Of a DNA stretch of 33,134 nt, positions 17,098-24,551 are shown one piece after another. Position 1 is the first letter of the stretch. Each line of letters starts with the position of its first letter. Made by a program: the position numbers and the translations under genes. This DNA comes from Planctomycetota bacterium (GTDB taxonomy: Bacteria; Planctomycetota; Planctomycetia; Pirellulales; UBA1268): assembly GCA_016872955.1 (NCBI GenBank), contig VGYP01000005.1, positions 1 through 33,134 of the forward strand. The letters run 5' to 3'. The notes below the pieces were generated by a model. It saw only the letters and a list, made by a program, of their open reading frames with translations, was not told where the DNA came from and did not search any database.

Positions 17098-18720
17098 ATG
17101 CCTGCTTCGCCCGCCATCGCGACCGACGCTCGACCAGTCCTCCAACGACGCCTGCTGAGGGCCTGCCGTGCCGCGGGCGGACGGCTGAAGATGGCCGATT
17201 CCCTCGGCACGCGGCTGACGGGCCGAGTCCTGCTGACGCGAATCCTGGTGGCCAAGCGGTTGCTCGATCGCGTGCTCGGCCCCGCCGAGACACGGGTCGG
17301 CGTGCTGCTGCCGCCGACGGCCGGGGCGGCCATCGTAAACGCGGCCCTGGCCCTCTCCGGACGGGTCGCCGTGAACCTGAACTACACCTCGGCCCAGCCG
17401 ATCCTCGACGTCTGTATGGAGCGGGCGGGCCTGCGTCACGTCATCTCGAGTCCGCTGTTTCTCGGCCGCGTGAAGCTCGACGTGGGTACGCGGCTGCTCG
17501 ATGCGGGGGACCTCAAGAAGCTCGCCACGCCCGCCGACAAGCTGCTGGGCTTCCTCCAGGCCACGGCCGTGCCGCTGCCGCTCCTCGAGCGGATGCTCGG
17601 CCTCCACCGGCTGCGGCCGGACGACGTGCTGACCGTGATCTTCACGTCGGGGTCGACGGGTGATCCCAAAGGGGTGGTCCTGAGCGAGGAGAACGTCTGC
17701 TCGAACGTCCGGGCGATCGACGGCATGCTGCACCTCTCGCCCGCCGACGTCGCCCTCGGCGTGCTCCCCTTCTTCCATTCCTATGGCTACACGACCACGC
17801 TCTGGACGCCGCTCGTGCTGGAACCGGCGGTCGTGTACCACGCCGACCCGCGGGACGCGCAGGTCGTCGGCCGGCTGGCCCGCGAGCATCACGCCACGAT
17901 CCTGATGGCCACGCCCACCTTCCTGCGGATCTACGTGCGGCGGACACCGGCGGAGGATTTTTCGAGCTTGGAGGCGGTGTTCGGCGCTGCAGAGAAGCTT
18001 CCCAAGGAAGTCAGCGATGCGTTCGAGCAGAAGTTCGGGGTGCGGCCGTGCGAGGCCTACGGGGCGACGGAACTGTCGCCACTGGTGGCCGCCAACGTGC
18101 CGCCCAGCCGTCACGTGCCCGGACGGCCCGTGGATGCACGGGAGGGGACGGTCGGGCAGCCGATCGCTGGCTGTCGTGCCAGGGTCACTGACCGCGAGGG
18201 CGGTGGCGAACTGCCCAGCGGTGCCGAGGGACTGCTCTGGATCACCGGGCCCAACGTCATGCAGGGCTACCTCGACCGTCCCGACCTCACCGAGAAGGTG
18301 GTCAAGGATGGCTGGTACTGCACCGGCGACATCGCACGGATCGATGCCGAAGGCTTCATCACGATCACCGGCCGCGAGAGCCGGTTCTCGAAGGTCGGCG
18401 GCGAGATGGTGCCCCACCTCTCGGTCGAGGAGGCGGTGAACGAGGCGTTGGGCGCGGCTGACGGTGAGCTCCTGGCCGTGGTCACCGCGGTCCCCGATCG
18501 GGCCAAGGGGGAGCGGCTCGTCGTCTTCCACCTGCCGACCGACCGCGATCTCCGCGAGGTCGTGGCGGATCTTCGCAACCGCGGCCTGCCGAACCTCTGG
18601 ATTCCCTCGGTCGACAGTTTCACCGTGATCGCGGAGCTGCCCGTGCTGGGCACCGGCAAACTCGACCTTCGCAGGCTCGGTGACATGGCCCGCGAGCGGT
18701 TCACGGAGGCGGATGCGTGA
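17098..18720 (+). CDS. AMP-forming acyl-CoA/acyl-ACP synthetase family protein
   Basis: 540 residues, an ANL-superfamily adenylating enzyme that activates a carboxylic acid with ATP and transfers it to a thiol. The P-loop is FTSGSTGDPKG (182-192), followed by PFFHSYG (224-230), YGATELS (321-327), YCTGD (407-411) and catalytic Lys521 in GTGKLDL. It most resembles the C-terminal synthetase half of Aas-type 2-acyl-glycerophosphoethanolamine acyltransferase/acyl-ACP synthetases, but here it stands alone without transporter or PlsC domains. It has no acyl-carrier domain. GGAGG (17083-17087) lies 10 bases before the ATG. Its TGA overlaps the GTG of the next gene. Substrate is not readable from sequence; a long-chain fatty acid is the likeliest. 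Confidence 0.88.
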   Translation: MPASPAIATDARPVLQRRLLRACRAAGGRLKMADSLGTRLTGRVLLTRILVAKRLLDRVLGPAETRVGVLLPPTAGAAIVNAALALSGRVAVNLNYTSAQPILDVCMERAGLRHVISSPLFLGRVKLDVGTRLLDAGDLKKLATPADKLLGFLQATAVPLPLLERMLGLHRLRPDDVLTVIFTSGSTGDPKGVVLSEENVCSNVRAIDGMLHLSPADVALGVLPFFHSYGYTTTLWTPLVLEPAVVYHADPRDAQVVGRLAREHHATILMATPTFLRIYVRRTPAEDFSSLEAVFGAAEKLPKEVSDAFEQKFGVRPCEAYGATELSPLVAANVPPSRHVPGRPVDAREGTVGQPIAGCRARVTDREGGGELPSGAEGLLWITGPNVMQGYLDRPDLTEKVVKDGWYCTGDIARIDAEGFITITGRESRFSKVGGEMVPHLSVEEAVNEALGAADGELLAVVTAVPDRAKGERLVVFHLPTDRDLREVVADLRNRGLPNLWIPSVDSFTVIAELPVLGTGKLDLRRLGDMARERFTEADA

Positions 18721-19703
18721 GCGATGACGGTGGTCCACCCGGTGCCGGCGCGCCGCAACTCGACGTGGTGCTCGGCCGGTGCGATTCCCTGCGGGCGGAG
18801 GTCTACGTCCGTGCCGTGCTGCCGCCGGGAGCGGACGAAGGGGAGGCGACCATCCGGGGCACACTGTCCGGGCCGCAGTGCAGCCGAGCCATCACGCTGC
18901 CGGTCTCCGCGAGACTCCTGCCGCTGCCGGATGTGGCCGGAGGCGCGACGCCCTTGGCGCGGGCGACCCTCACGGAGCCATCCTTCTGGACACCCGACCT
19001 GCCGAGCCTCTATCGCCTCGACGCCTCGCTCACCTGCGGTGACCGCGAGGTGGCGACGGTGCGACGGACGGTGGGCCTGCGACGGTTCGGGGTGCGCGGC
19101 CGCTCGTTGTGGCTCGACGGTCGTCGGTTCGTGCCCCGGGCTGTCGCCGCGACGGGTGAGCCGTCGGCCGACACTTTCCGCAAGGCGTCCGTGGGGGTGG
19201 TGGCGTCGGCGTTGTCGGAGTCGTTCCTCGACCGCTGCGATGCGGCGGGCGTGGTGGTGATCGGCCTCCTCGGCGACGCCGATGGCCGAGCGGCCGGCCC
19301 GGCGGCCGCCACCGCGTCCATCCTGCGTTGGGCGCGGCATCCGGCCGTCTGCCTGGTGATCGTGCCCCTGGCATCCTCGCCCGAGGCCACCAGCCTGATC
19401 GCCGTCGAGAGCCGCGGCCGGCGGGGCACGCTGTTGGTGGCCTGCGAGGTGGATGGCACCCGACCGCCGCCGCCGACGCCCGGCGGCGTCGACCTGCTCG
19501 TGGTCGCGCTGCCCGCGGACGCGACACCCCACGAGGTGTGGAAGACGTCGCCCCCAGCCCTCCCGCTGGTGGCGCGGTGCACCGCTGCCGCCGAGCCGCC
19601 GAGCCGCCGCGCGTGCGACGCGTTGCAGGCGGCGCTGGCCACCTGGGCCACCGCCGGAGGGGCCACGCCGGCGTGGGACTGGGCCGGTTATCTGGCCGGC
19701 TGA
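18717..19703 (+). CDS. degenerate GH2-like protein without catalytic residues
   Basis: 328 residues beginning with a GTG that overlaps the acyl-ligase TGA. There is no signal peptide. The first 125 residues resemble the beta-sandwich region of glycoside hydrolase family 2: an N-terminal strand set, then FWTPDLPSLYRLDASL (90-105) and TVGLRRFGVRGRSLWLDGRRFVPRAV (118-143), which match the 'WTP..P.LY.L' and 'GFR......L.LNG' landmarks. Residues 145-320 look like part of a TIM barrel (ILRWARHPAVCLVIV at 202-216) but the family's Asn-Glu acid/base pair after that strand is absent, and the protein stops well short of a full barrel. Either a pseudoenzyme or a binding protein. Its 3' end overlaps the convergent gene by 16 bases. 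Family assignment is moderately sure; function unknown. Confidence 0.65.
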   Translation: MSDDGGPPGAGAPQLDVVLGRCDSLRAEVYVRAVLPPGADEGEATIRGTLSGPQCSRAITLPVSARLLPLPDVAGGATPLARATLTEPSFWTPDLPSLYRLDASLTCGDREVATVRRTVGLRRFGVRGRSLWLDGRRFVPRAVAATGEPSADTFRKASVGVVASALSESFLDRCDAAGVVVIGLLGDADGRAAGPAAATASILRWARHPAVCLVIVPLASSPEATSLIAVESRGRRGTLLVACEVDGTRPPPPTPGGVDLLVVALPADATPHEVWKTSPPALPLVARCTAAAEPPSRRACDALQAALATWATAGGATPAWDWAGYLAG

Positions 19704-20386
19704 GCGGCGGAAGCGGGGCGGCCGCTGATGCGCACGTCCGCAAAGTCGTTCATGTCGTCGAACGAACCGATTCCCACGCGGCCGCTCGTGAAGGTGCGGT
19801 CGACCGCCTCCATCAGCGGAGTCTCCAGGTCGTCGAAGTAGACGGTGATCGAGCCGGTCCCGGCGTCGCGCACGAGGCGCACGGTGTGCCAGCGGTCGTC
19901 CCAGGGTACGGGTTTCGTGTTCTTCGTCAGCGGCCGGCGTGGTGCGCCATCGACGATCATGATCTGACCGCTCGCTGAATCTGGCTCAGCGCCCAGGTGG
20001 ACGTAGTAGAAATGCTCGGCATCGCGCCAGTTGAAGAACACGCAACAGTCGCGGTGGCGGCCCGTGTCGAGCGTGCTTCTCACGCGGACGGTGACCATCG
20101 TGTCGGTCAGTTCGAGATCGCGGGCGAGGGCGACGTTGTGAGGGCTGCGGACCCGGGGTCGGTAGTCACTCTGTCGCTTCGTGAGCCCCCAGGTGGTCCG
20201 CCCACCGTCCGAACCGATCCTCCAGGCGGCTGGATCGGTCGGTTCCCAGCGTTGGGCTCCCGCTGTGAAGTCGTCCGCGAAGGCCAGTGGCCAGGCGGGC
20301 TCGGCGGCGGTGACGGCCCCAGCCGTGGTGGTCGCCACGAGGAGCATGACCGCGATCGGACGGAAGCGGGCACGAGCGCTGCGCAT
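19688..20386 (-). CDS. secreted protein with concanavalin A-like/DUF1080-like fold
   Basis: 232 residues. A typical signal peptide occupies residues 1-28 (basic, then VMLLVATTTAGAV, cleavage near TAA). The mature part has the strand pattern of lectin/glucanase-like sandwiches: ADDFTAGAQRWEPTD near the start, HFYYVHLG and WHTVRLVRDAGTGSITVYFDD in the middle, and GRVGIGSFDDMNDFADVRISG at the end. This resembles the planctomycete DUF1080 (3-keto-disaccharide hydrolase) group or a LamG-like sugar-binding domain; I cannot choose between them. The start at MRSARAR is preferred over an upstream start that would precede the signal peptide with 32 disordered residues. It runs convergently into the GH2-like gene. 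Confidence 0.75.
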   Translation of the reverse strand: MRSARARFRPIAVMLLVATTTAGAVTAAEPAWPLAFADDFTAGAQRWEPTDPAAWRIGSDGGRTTWGLTKRQSDYRPRVRSPHNVALARDLELTDTMVTVRVRSTLDTGRHRDCCVFFNWRDAEHFYYVHLGAEPDSASGQIMIVDGAPRRPLTKNTKPVPWDDRWHTVRLVRDAGTGSITVYFDDLETPLMEAVDRTFTSGRVGIGSFDDMNDFADVRISGRPASAAQPAR

Positions 20387-20480
20387 GTCGCTGCCCGCCG
20401 CGGGCGAGGGCGGGGTCGGTCGTCGTGGTCGTTGGAAGCCGCCGCGGAGGAGCGTAGCATAACGGTCAGCGACCCCGACC

Positions 20481-21512
20481 ATGAACGCCTTCGACCCCGA
20501 ACGTTATTCGCGCCAGACGAGGTTCATGCCGCTCGGTGCCGAGGGGCAGGCGCGGCTTGCCGCCGGCCGCGTCGCGATCCTGGGCTGCGGCGCGCTCGGC
20601 AGCGCCTCGGCGACCATGCTCGTGCGGGCGGGCGTGGGGTGCATCCGACTGATCGACCGTGACGTGCCGGAACGGTCGAATCTGCCCAGGCAGATCCTGT
20701 TCGACGAGGAGGACGTGGCCGCGGGACTCCCCAAGGCGGCGGCTGCCGCCTGCCGCCTCGCCCGCATCGACTCCGGAGTGAGCATCGAGCCGGTGGTGGC
20801 CGACCTGACAGCCGCGAACGCGACGGCGTTGCTCGGGGGCGTCGACGTGATCGTGGACGGCACTGACAACCTCGAGGCCCGGTATCTCGTCAACGAGGTG
20901 GCGTGCCGGACCGGGACGCCCTGGGTGCATGGCGGCGCGATCGGGGCCGAAGGCCGCGTGTTGACGGTGATTCCAGGCAAGACCGCCTGCCTCCGCTGCC
21001 TGGTGCCCGAACCGCCGCCGCCGGGCGCTCTGCCCACCTGCGACACCGCCGGGATCATCGGGCCGGCGGCCTGCGTCGTGGGTGCGGTGCAGGCCGCCGA
21101 GGCAATCAAGCTGCTCGTCGGTGCCGCCGATGCGACCGCCGGTCGGATGCTGGCCTGTGATCTGTGGAGCGGGCAGTGGCGATCCGTCGATCTGGCCCCG
21201 CTCGCCGCCGCCGGTTGTGCCACGTGCCGCGGCGGCGACTACCCCTGGCTCGAGGGCCGGCTGGGCAGCGCGGTGGCCGCGATCTGCGGCCGGGAGGCGG
21301 TGCAGGTGGCCGCCGCGACGGACATGCGGATCGATCTCGACGCCGTGGCCGCGCGGCTCGCCGTCGTCGCGGAGGTGACACAGAACCGGTGGATGCTACG
21401 CGCCGCGGTGGAGCCTGGCATCCGACTGACCGTGTTCGCGGACGGGCGGGCCATCGTGGATGGCACGCGCGACGAAGCCCGCGGTCGCGCGATCGTGGCC
21501 CGCTATCTGTAG
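20481..21512 (+). CDS. ThiF/MoeB/HesA family adenylyltransferase
   Basis: 343 residues. E1-like enzymes adenylate the C-terminal Gly-Gly of a ubiquitin-like sulfur carrier (ThiS or MoaD) for thiamine, molybdopterin or related sulfur transfer. Seen: the nucleotide fold GCGALG (35-40), Asp61/Arg65 in IDRDVPERSNLPRQ, GTDN (127-130), zinc CxxC pairs C170/C173 and C246/C249, and Cys187 in PTCDTAGIIGP. After the second CxxC there is a ~90-residue C-terminal domain (YPWLEGRLGS, AICGREAVQV, VFADGRAIV) in place of rhodanese; this extension occurs in many ThiF-type proteins. No sulfur-carrier gene is adjacent, so the pathway cannot be fixed. The start ATG follows a short divergent intergenic gap of 94 bases. 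Confidence 0.88.
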   Translation: MNAFDPERYSRQTRFMPLGAEGQARLAAGRVAILGCGALGSASATMLVRAGVGCIRLIDRDVPERSNLPRQILFDEEDVAAGLPKAAAAACRLARIDSGVSIEPVVADLTAANATALLGGVDVIVDGTDNLEARYLVNEVACRTGTPWVHGGAIGAEGRVLTVIPGKTACLRCLVPEPPPPGALPTCDTAGIIGPAACVVGAVQAAEAIKLLVGAADATAGRMLACDLWSGQWRSVDLAPLAAAGCATCRGGDYPWLEGRLGSAVAAICGREAVQVAAATDMRIDLDAVAARLAVVAEVTQNRWMLRAAVEPGIRLTVFADGRAIVDGTRDEARGRAIVARYL

Positions 21513-21544
21513 CCTGCGGCCATCGCTGGTGTGGCAACGGCTCG

Positions 21545-21561
21545 GGGGCGGCCACCGCCCC
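21545..21561. terminator. hairpin between convergent thiF-like and flavin-reductase-like genes
   Basis: GGGGCGG, loop CCA, CCGCCCC: a perfect 7-bp stem in the 70-base gap between two convergent stop codons. It could serve both strands, but no T-tract is present on either side. Confidence 0.35.
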
Positions 21562-21582
21562 GTGGGCCGGCGCCGATGACCG

Positions 21583-22092
21583 TCAATACTTCAGGCCGTT
21601 TCGCCGGACATGCACCACCGGTGGCGTGTCGACCGCACCGCCGCCGGCCACGACGCGCCCGAGCACCACCACGTGGTCGGTGTCGGTCGCCGTCGATTCC
21701 CCCGCCGGCCGACATTCCATCCAGCCGGCGGCATCGACGAGCGTGGCCAGCCCGGCCGGCGTCCGCAGTACGGGCAAGCCCGCGAACGGATCCTCCCCGT
21801 CGGCAGGCGGTTTGCCGAACCGCGAAAGCAGGCTCCGCTGCGTGTCGGCGAGGATCGTGACGGCGAAGGCAGCGCCGCTGCGGACGGCCGCCAGCAGGTC
21901 ACGCGACGCCCCGACCGCCACCGACACGAGCGGTGGCGCGAAGCCCGCCTGCATCACCCAACTGGCGAGCATCACGCGGTCGGCCGAGTCCGACTTCCAG
22001 GTCACGATGAACAGGCCGCTGGGGATGCGGCCGAGCGCCGCGGCGACGCCCTCGTCGACGGTCGACGAGGGTGCTTGGGATGTCGGGGGCAT
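21583..22092 (-). CDS. flavin reductase-like FMN-binding protein
   Basis: 169 residues, the size of single-domain split-barrel flavin reductases. The N-terminal region has ALGRIPSGLFIVTWKS and MLASWVMQAGFAPPLVSVAV, the family's FMN-phosphate-binding landmarks, and it ends with the short VHVRRNGLKY strand. Such proteins use or reduce FMN; the electron donor and partner are not evident. The ATG at 22090-22092 has no clear Shine-Dalgarno sequence. Codons 8-15 form a perfect 23-base palindrome, which could fold in the mRNA. It is convergent with the ThiF-like gene, so no operon partner is seen. Confidence 0.85.
   Translation of the reverse strand: MPPTSQAPSSTVDEGVAAALGRIPSGLFIVTWKSDSADRVMLASWVMQAGFAPPLVSVAVGASRDLLAAVRSGAAFAVTILADTQRSLLSRFGKPPADGEDPFAGLPVLRTPAGLATLVDAAGWMECRPAGESTATDTDHVVVLGRVVAGGGAVDTPPVVHVRRNGLKY
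22049..22071. repeat. perfect 23-base palindrome at the start of the flavin-reductase-like gene
   Basis: CCCTCGTCGAC and GTCGACGAGGG flank a single G: eleven complementary base pairs. It lies inside codons 8-15 on the minus strand, encoding part of the poorly conserved N terminus. Confidence 0.85.
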
Positions 22093-22273
22093 GGTGGAAG
22101 AATCCGTGACTCGGAAACCTGAGCAGCGTGGCGGAACCGCACATTTCCGATCCCGCCCAGCCTGCCGCCGTCCAGCGAAGAACGCGAAAACGTGCCACTC
22201 GAGACGGCCAGACCGCGGCTCGGGCCGACCGACTGCCGATCAGTCTGGGGTCGGGTCGTGCCGCCCAGGTAGA

Positions 22274-22321
22274 GTGTGCCGGCTCACACGTTCTGACCGC
22301 AACCCGCGGAGTGTCCGCGGG
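22274..22321. promoter_or_regulatory. two inverted repeats upstream of the DUF1207 gene
   Basis: GTGTG..CACAC (from about 22274) and CCCGCGG-AGTGT-CCGCGGG (22303-22321, a perfect 7-bp stem) lie in the 258-base divergent gap between the flavin-reductase-like gene and the DUF1207 gene. The rest of the gap shows no convincing promoter or gene. The second hairpin is 30 bases before the ATG and may be in the leader. Confidence 0.35.
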
Positions 22322-22350
22322 CCGCGTTCGCCCATTCCCCGTGGCCCGCC

Positions 22351-23379
22351 ATGCCCAGTTCCCTCCTGCATCGGCTCGTCTGCGCCGGCTGTCTGGCCGC
22401 GGCGACGGCGATGATGACGGCCCAGGGGCAGCCGCCCGCGGAGCAGCCCGCGACCATCGCCGGCGACGCGATGAACATGTTGCCGGCCGTCGACCCGGCG
22501 GCGGTGGTGCTCGACGACACGTATCTCACGGGCAGCTACGGCTTTAGCGCGACCGAGGCCCGGGCGTTCGACGATCTCTGGGCGCCGCGGCCCTGGGCGT
22601 GGCACCTGCTGCCCAACAACCTTATCTACACGAGCTATCTCGCCGGTCCCAAGGAACCTCGCTTCGCCACGGTCTGGTACGACGACAGTGATCCCGACCC
22701 GTTCGACCCGAGCGAGTCGAGCGGCTGGCTGTGGGACAGCACGCTGGGCGGTCGGGTCTCGATTCTGCGCTACGGCTCCGATCCCGTCCTGCACCCGCAG
22801 GGCTTCGAGGTGCAGCTCGAGGGGGCGGCTTTCGTGCGACTCGATCCGGCCCGCGACCGCGACCTGACCTCGAGCGACTACCGCTTTGGCATCCCGCTGG
22901 TCTACGGGGTGGGGCGTTGGCAGACGAAGCTCGCCTACTACCACCTCAGCGCCCACCTTGGTGACGAGGCGATGATCCGCTACCCGACGTTTCCGCGGGT
23001 GAACTACGTCCGCGATGCCATCGTCTGGGGCAACTCGTGGTATCTGCTGGATTGGCTGCGGCTCTACGGCGAGGTCGGCTGGTCGTTTTTCAACTCGGGT
23101 GGCTCCGAGCCCTGGGAGTTCCAGTTCGGCACCGAACTCATCCAGGCCCGTCCGACGGGCATCCACGGTGCCCCCTTCCTGGCCATCAACGGCATGTCGC
23201 GGCAGGAGCTCGATTGGGGCGGCAACATCTGCGTCCAGACCGGCTGGGCCTGGCGGGGCTACGCCAGCGAGAAACTGTTCCGGATCGGCTTCGAATATCT
23301 CTATGGCTCCGATCCGCAGTACGAGTTCACGTTGTACAACCAGAATCGGGCCGGGATCGGAATGTGGTATGACTACTGA
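22351..23379 (+). CDS. secreted DUF1207 family protein
   Basis: 342 residues. The signal peptide covers about 1-26 (LVCAGCLAAATAMMTAQG). The mature part opens with a variable linker, then WHLLPNNLIYTSYLAGPKEPRF, the characteristic opening of the DUF1207 family common in planctomycetes. Aromatic- and Gly-rich alternating strands follow (DSTLGGRVSILRYG, WGNSWYLLDWLRLYGEVGWSF, FRIGFEYLYGS) and the chain ends with an aromatic residue, IGMWYDY, all suggestive of an outer-membrane beta-barrel; that is inference, since the function is unknown. There is no clear Shine-Dalgarno sequence before the ATG. Confidence 0.85.
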   Translation: MPSSLLHRLVCAGCLAAATAMMTAQGQPPAEQPATIAGDAMNMLPAVDPAAVVLDDTYLTGSYGFSATEARAFDDLWAPRPWAWHLLPNNLIYTSYLAGPKEPRFATVWYDDSDPDPFDPSESSGWLWDSTLGGRVSILRYGSDPVLHPQGFEVQLEGAAFVRLDPARDRDLTSSDYRFGIPLVYGVGRWQTKLAYYHLSAHLGDEAMIRYPTFPRVNYVRDAIVWGNSWYLLDWLRLYGEVGWSFFNSGGSEPWEFQFGTELIQARPTGIHGAPFLAINGMSRQELDWGGNICVQTGWAWRGYASEKLFRIGFEYLYGSDPQYEFTLYNQNRAGIGMWYDY

Positions 23380-23459
23380 CTTCACGCGGCGCTCGCCATC
23401 CTAGCCTCACTTCGCTTGCCGACCTCCCGCCATCGGTAGGCCGGTGGTACAGTACGCGA

Positions 23460-24488
23460 ATGCCGCTGCTGGCCATCGAGACGACGTGCGACGAGACGGC
23501 CGCGGCAGTGGTCACCCGCGGTCGGGAGGTGCTCGCCAGCATCGTGGCCAGCCAGGAGCGGCTGCATGCCAAGTGGCGAGGTGTCGTGCCGGAAATCGCC
23601 TCGCGGGCCCACGTCGAGCGGATCATTCCCGTGATCGACGAGGCGGTCCGCCGGGCCGGCATCACCCCACACGGGATTGAAGCCGTGGCGGTGGCGGTCA
23701 CCCCCGGCCTCGTCGGCTCGCTGCTCGTCGGCCTCTCCGCCGCGAAGGGCATCGCCGCGACGCTTCGTGTGCCGATCGTGGGCTACGACCACGTCGCGGC
23801 CCATCTCTATGCCTGCCGCCTGGCCCATGGCGAGGCGGTCAGGTATCCCTGCATCGGCCTGGTCGCCAGCGGCGGACACACGTCCCTGTTCCTCGTCCGC
23901 GGCCCCCTCGAATTGGAGCGGCTCGGCGGCACAATCGACGACGCAGCCGGTGAGGCGTTCGACAAGGCCGCCGCAATCCTGGGCCTCGGCTATCCCGGCG
24001 GTCCCGAGATCGAGCGGGCCGCCCGGGAGGGCGATGCGGCATCCCACCGCCTCCCGCGGCCGCTGCGGGCCGACCGTGAACGCTTCGACATGAGCTTCAG
24101 CGGTCTGAAGACGGCGCTTCGCTACCTCGTTCGTCCACCCGGTGCGCCGGCCGACACGCCCGCGCCCACGGGCCGCCCGCGGGCTGATCTCGCCGCGGCG
24201 TTCCAGCAGGCCGTGGTCGACTCCATTCTCGCGAAGGTCGAACTGGCGGTCGTGAAGACGGGCTGTCGCACCGTCGCGGTCGGCGGTGGCGTGGCGGCCA
24301 ACACGCTGCTCCGGGAGTCGCTCGCCGACCTGGGCCGTCGGTTGGGCGTGGCCGTGCTCATGCCGCCGATGGCACTCTGCACCGACAACGCCGCGATGGG
24401 GGCGATCGCCTGGGAGCGGCTGGAGCGAGGCGAGGACGACGGCCTCGACCTCGACATCCGGCCAGGCACCGATCGGGCCTGGCGCTGA
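23460..24488 (+). CDS. tsaD: tRNA N6-adenosine threonylcarbamoyltransferase
   Basis: 342 residues, the family's usual length. Transfers threonylcarbamoyl to A37 of ANN-decoding tRNAs with TsaB and TsaE. The N terminus has the ASKHA phosphate loop LAIETTCDETAAAVV; metal ligands His111 and His115 lie in YDHVAAHLYA; SGGHTSLFLV, the FDKAA segment and the C-terminal VGGGVAANTLLRESL and CTDNAAMGA are all present. Partners TsaB, TsaC and TsaE are not in the window. Only 80 bases separate it from the DUF1207 stop; an extended -10-like TGGTACAGT sits close to the ATG, so a very short leader is possible. Confidence 0.96.
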   Translation: MPLLAIETTCDETAAAVVTRGREVLASIVASQERLHAKWRGVVPEIASRAHVERIIPVIDEAVRRAGITPHGIEAVAVAVTPGLVGSLLVGLSAAKGIAATLRVPIVGYDHVAAHLYACRLAHGEAVRYPCIGLVASGGHTSLFLVRGPLELERLGGTIDDAAGEAFDKAAAILGLGYPGGPEIERAAREGDAASHRLPRPLRADRERFDMSFSGLKTALRYLVRPPGAPADTPAPTGRPRADLAAAFQQAVVDSILAKVELAVVKTGCRTVAVGGGVAANTLLRESLADLGRRLGVAVLMPPMALCTDNAAMGAIAWERLERGEDDGLDLDIRPGTDRAWR

Positions 24489-24499
24489 CGGCTCGTCAG

Positions 24500-24516
24500 G
24501 GCCGCATCCGGCGGCC
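24500..24516. terminator. hairpin between convergent tsaD and tyrS
   Basis: GGCCGC, loop ATCCG, GCGGCC: a perfect 6-bp stem in the 63-base gap between the tsaD and tyrS stop codons. There is no T-tract. Confidence 0.3.
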
Positions 24517-24551
24517 GCGCACGGGTTCCATGGACTGTGCGGTCCCGGGTG

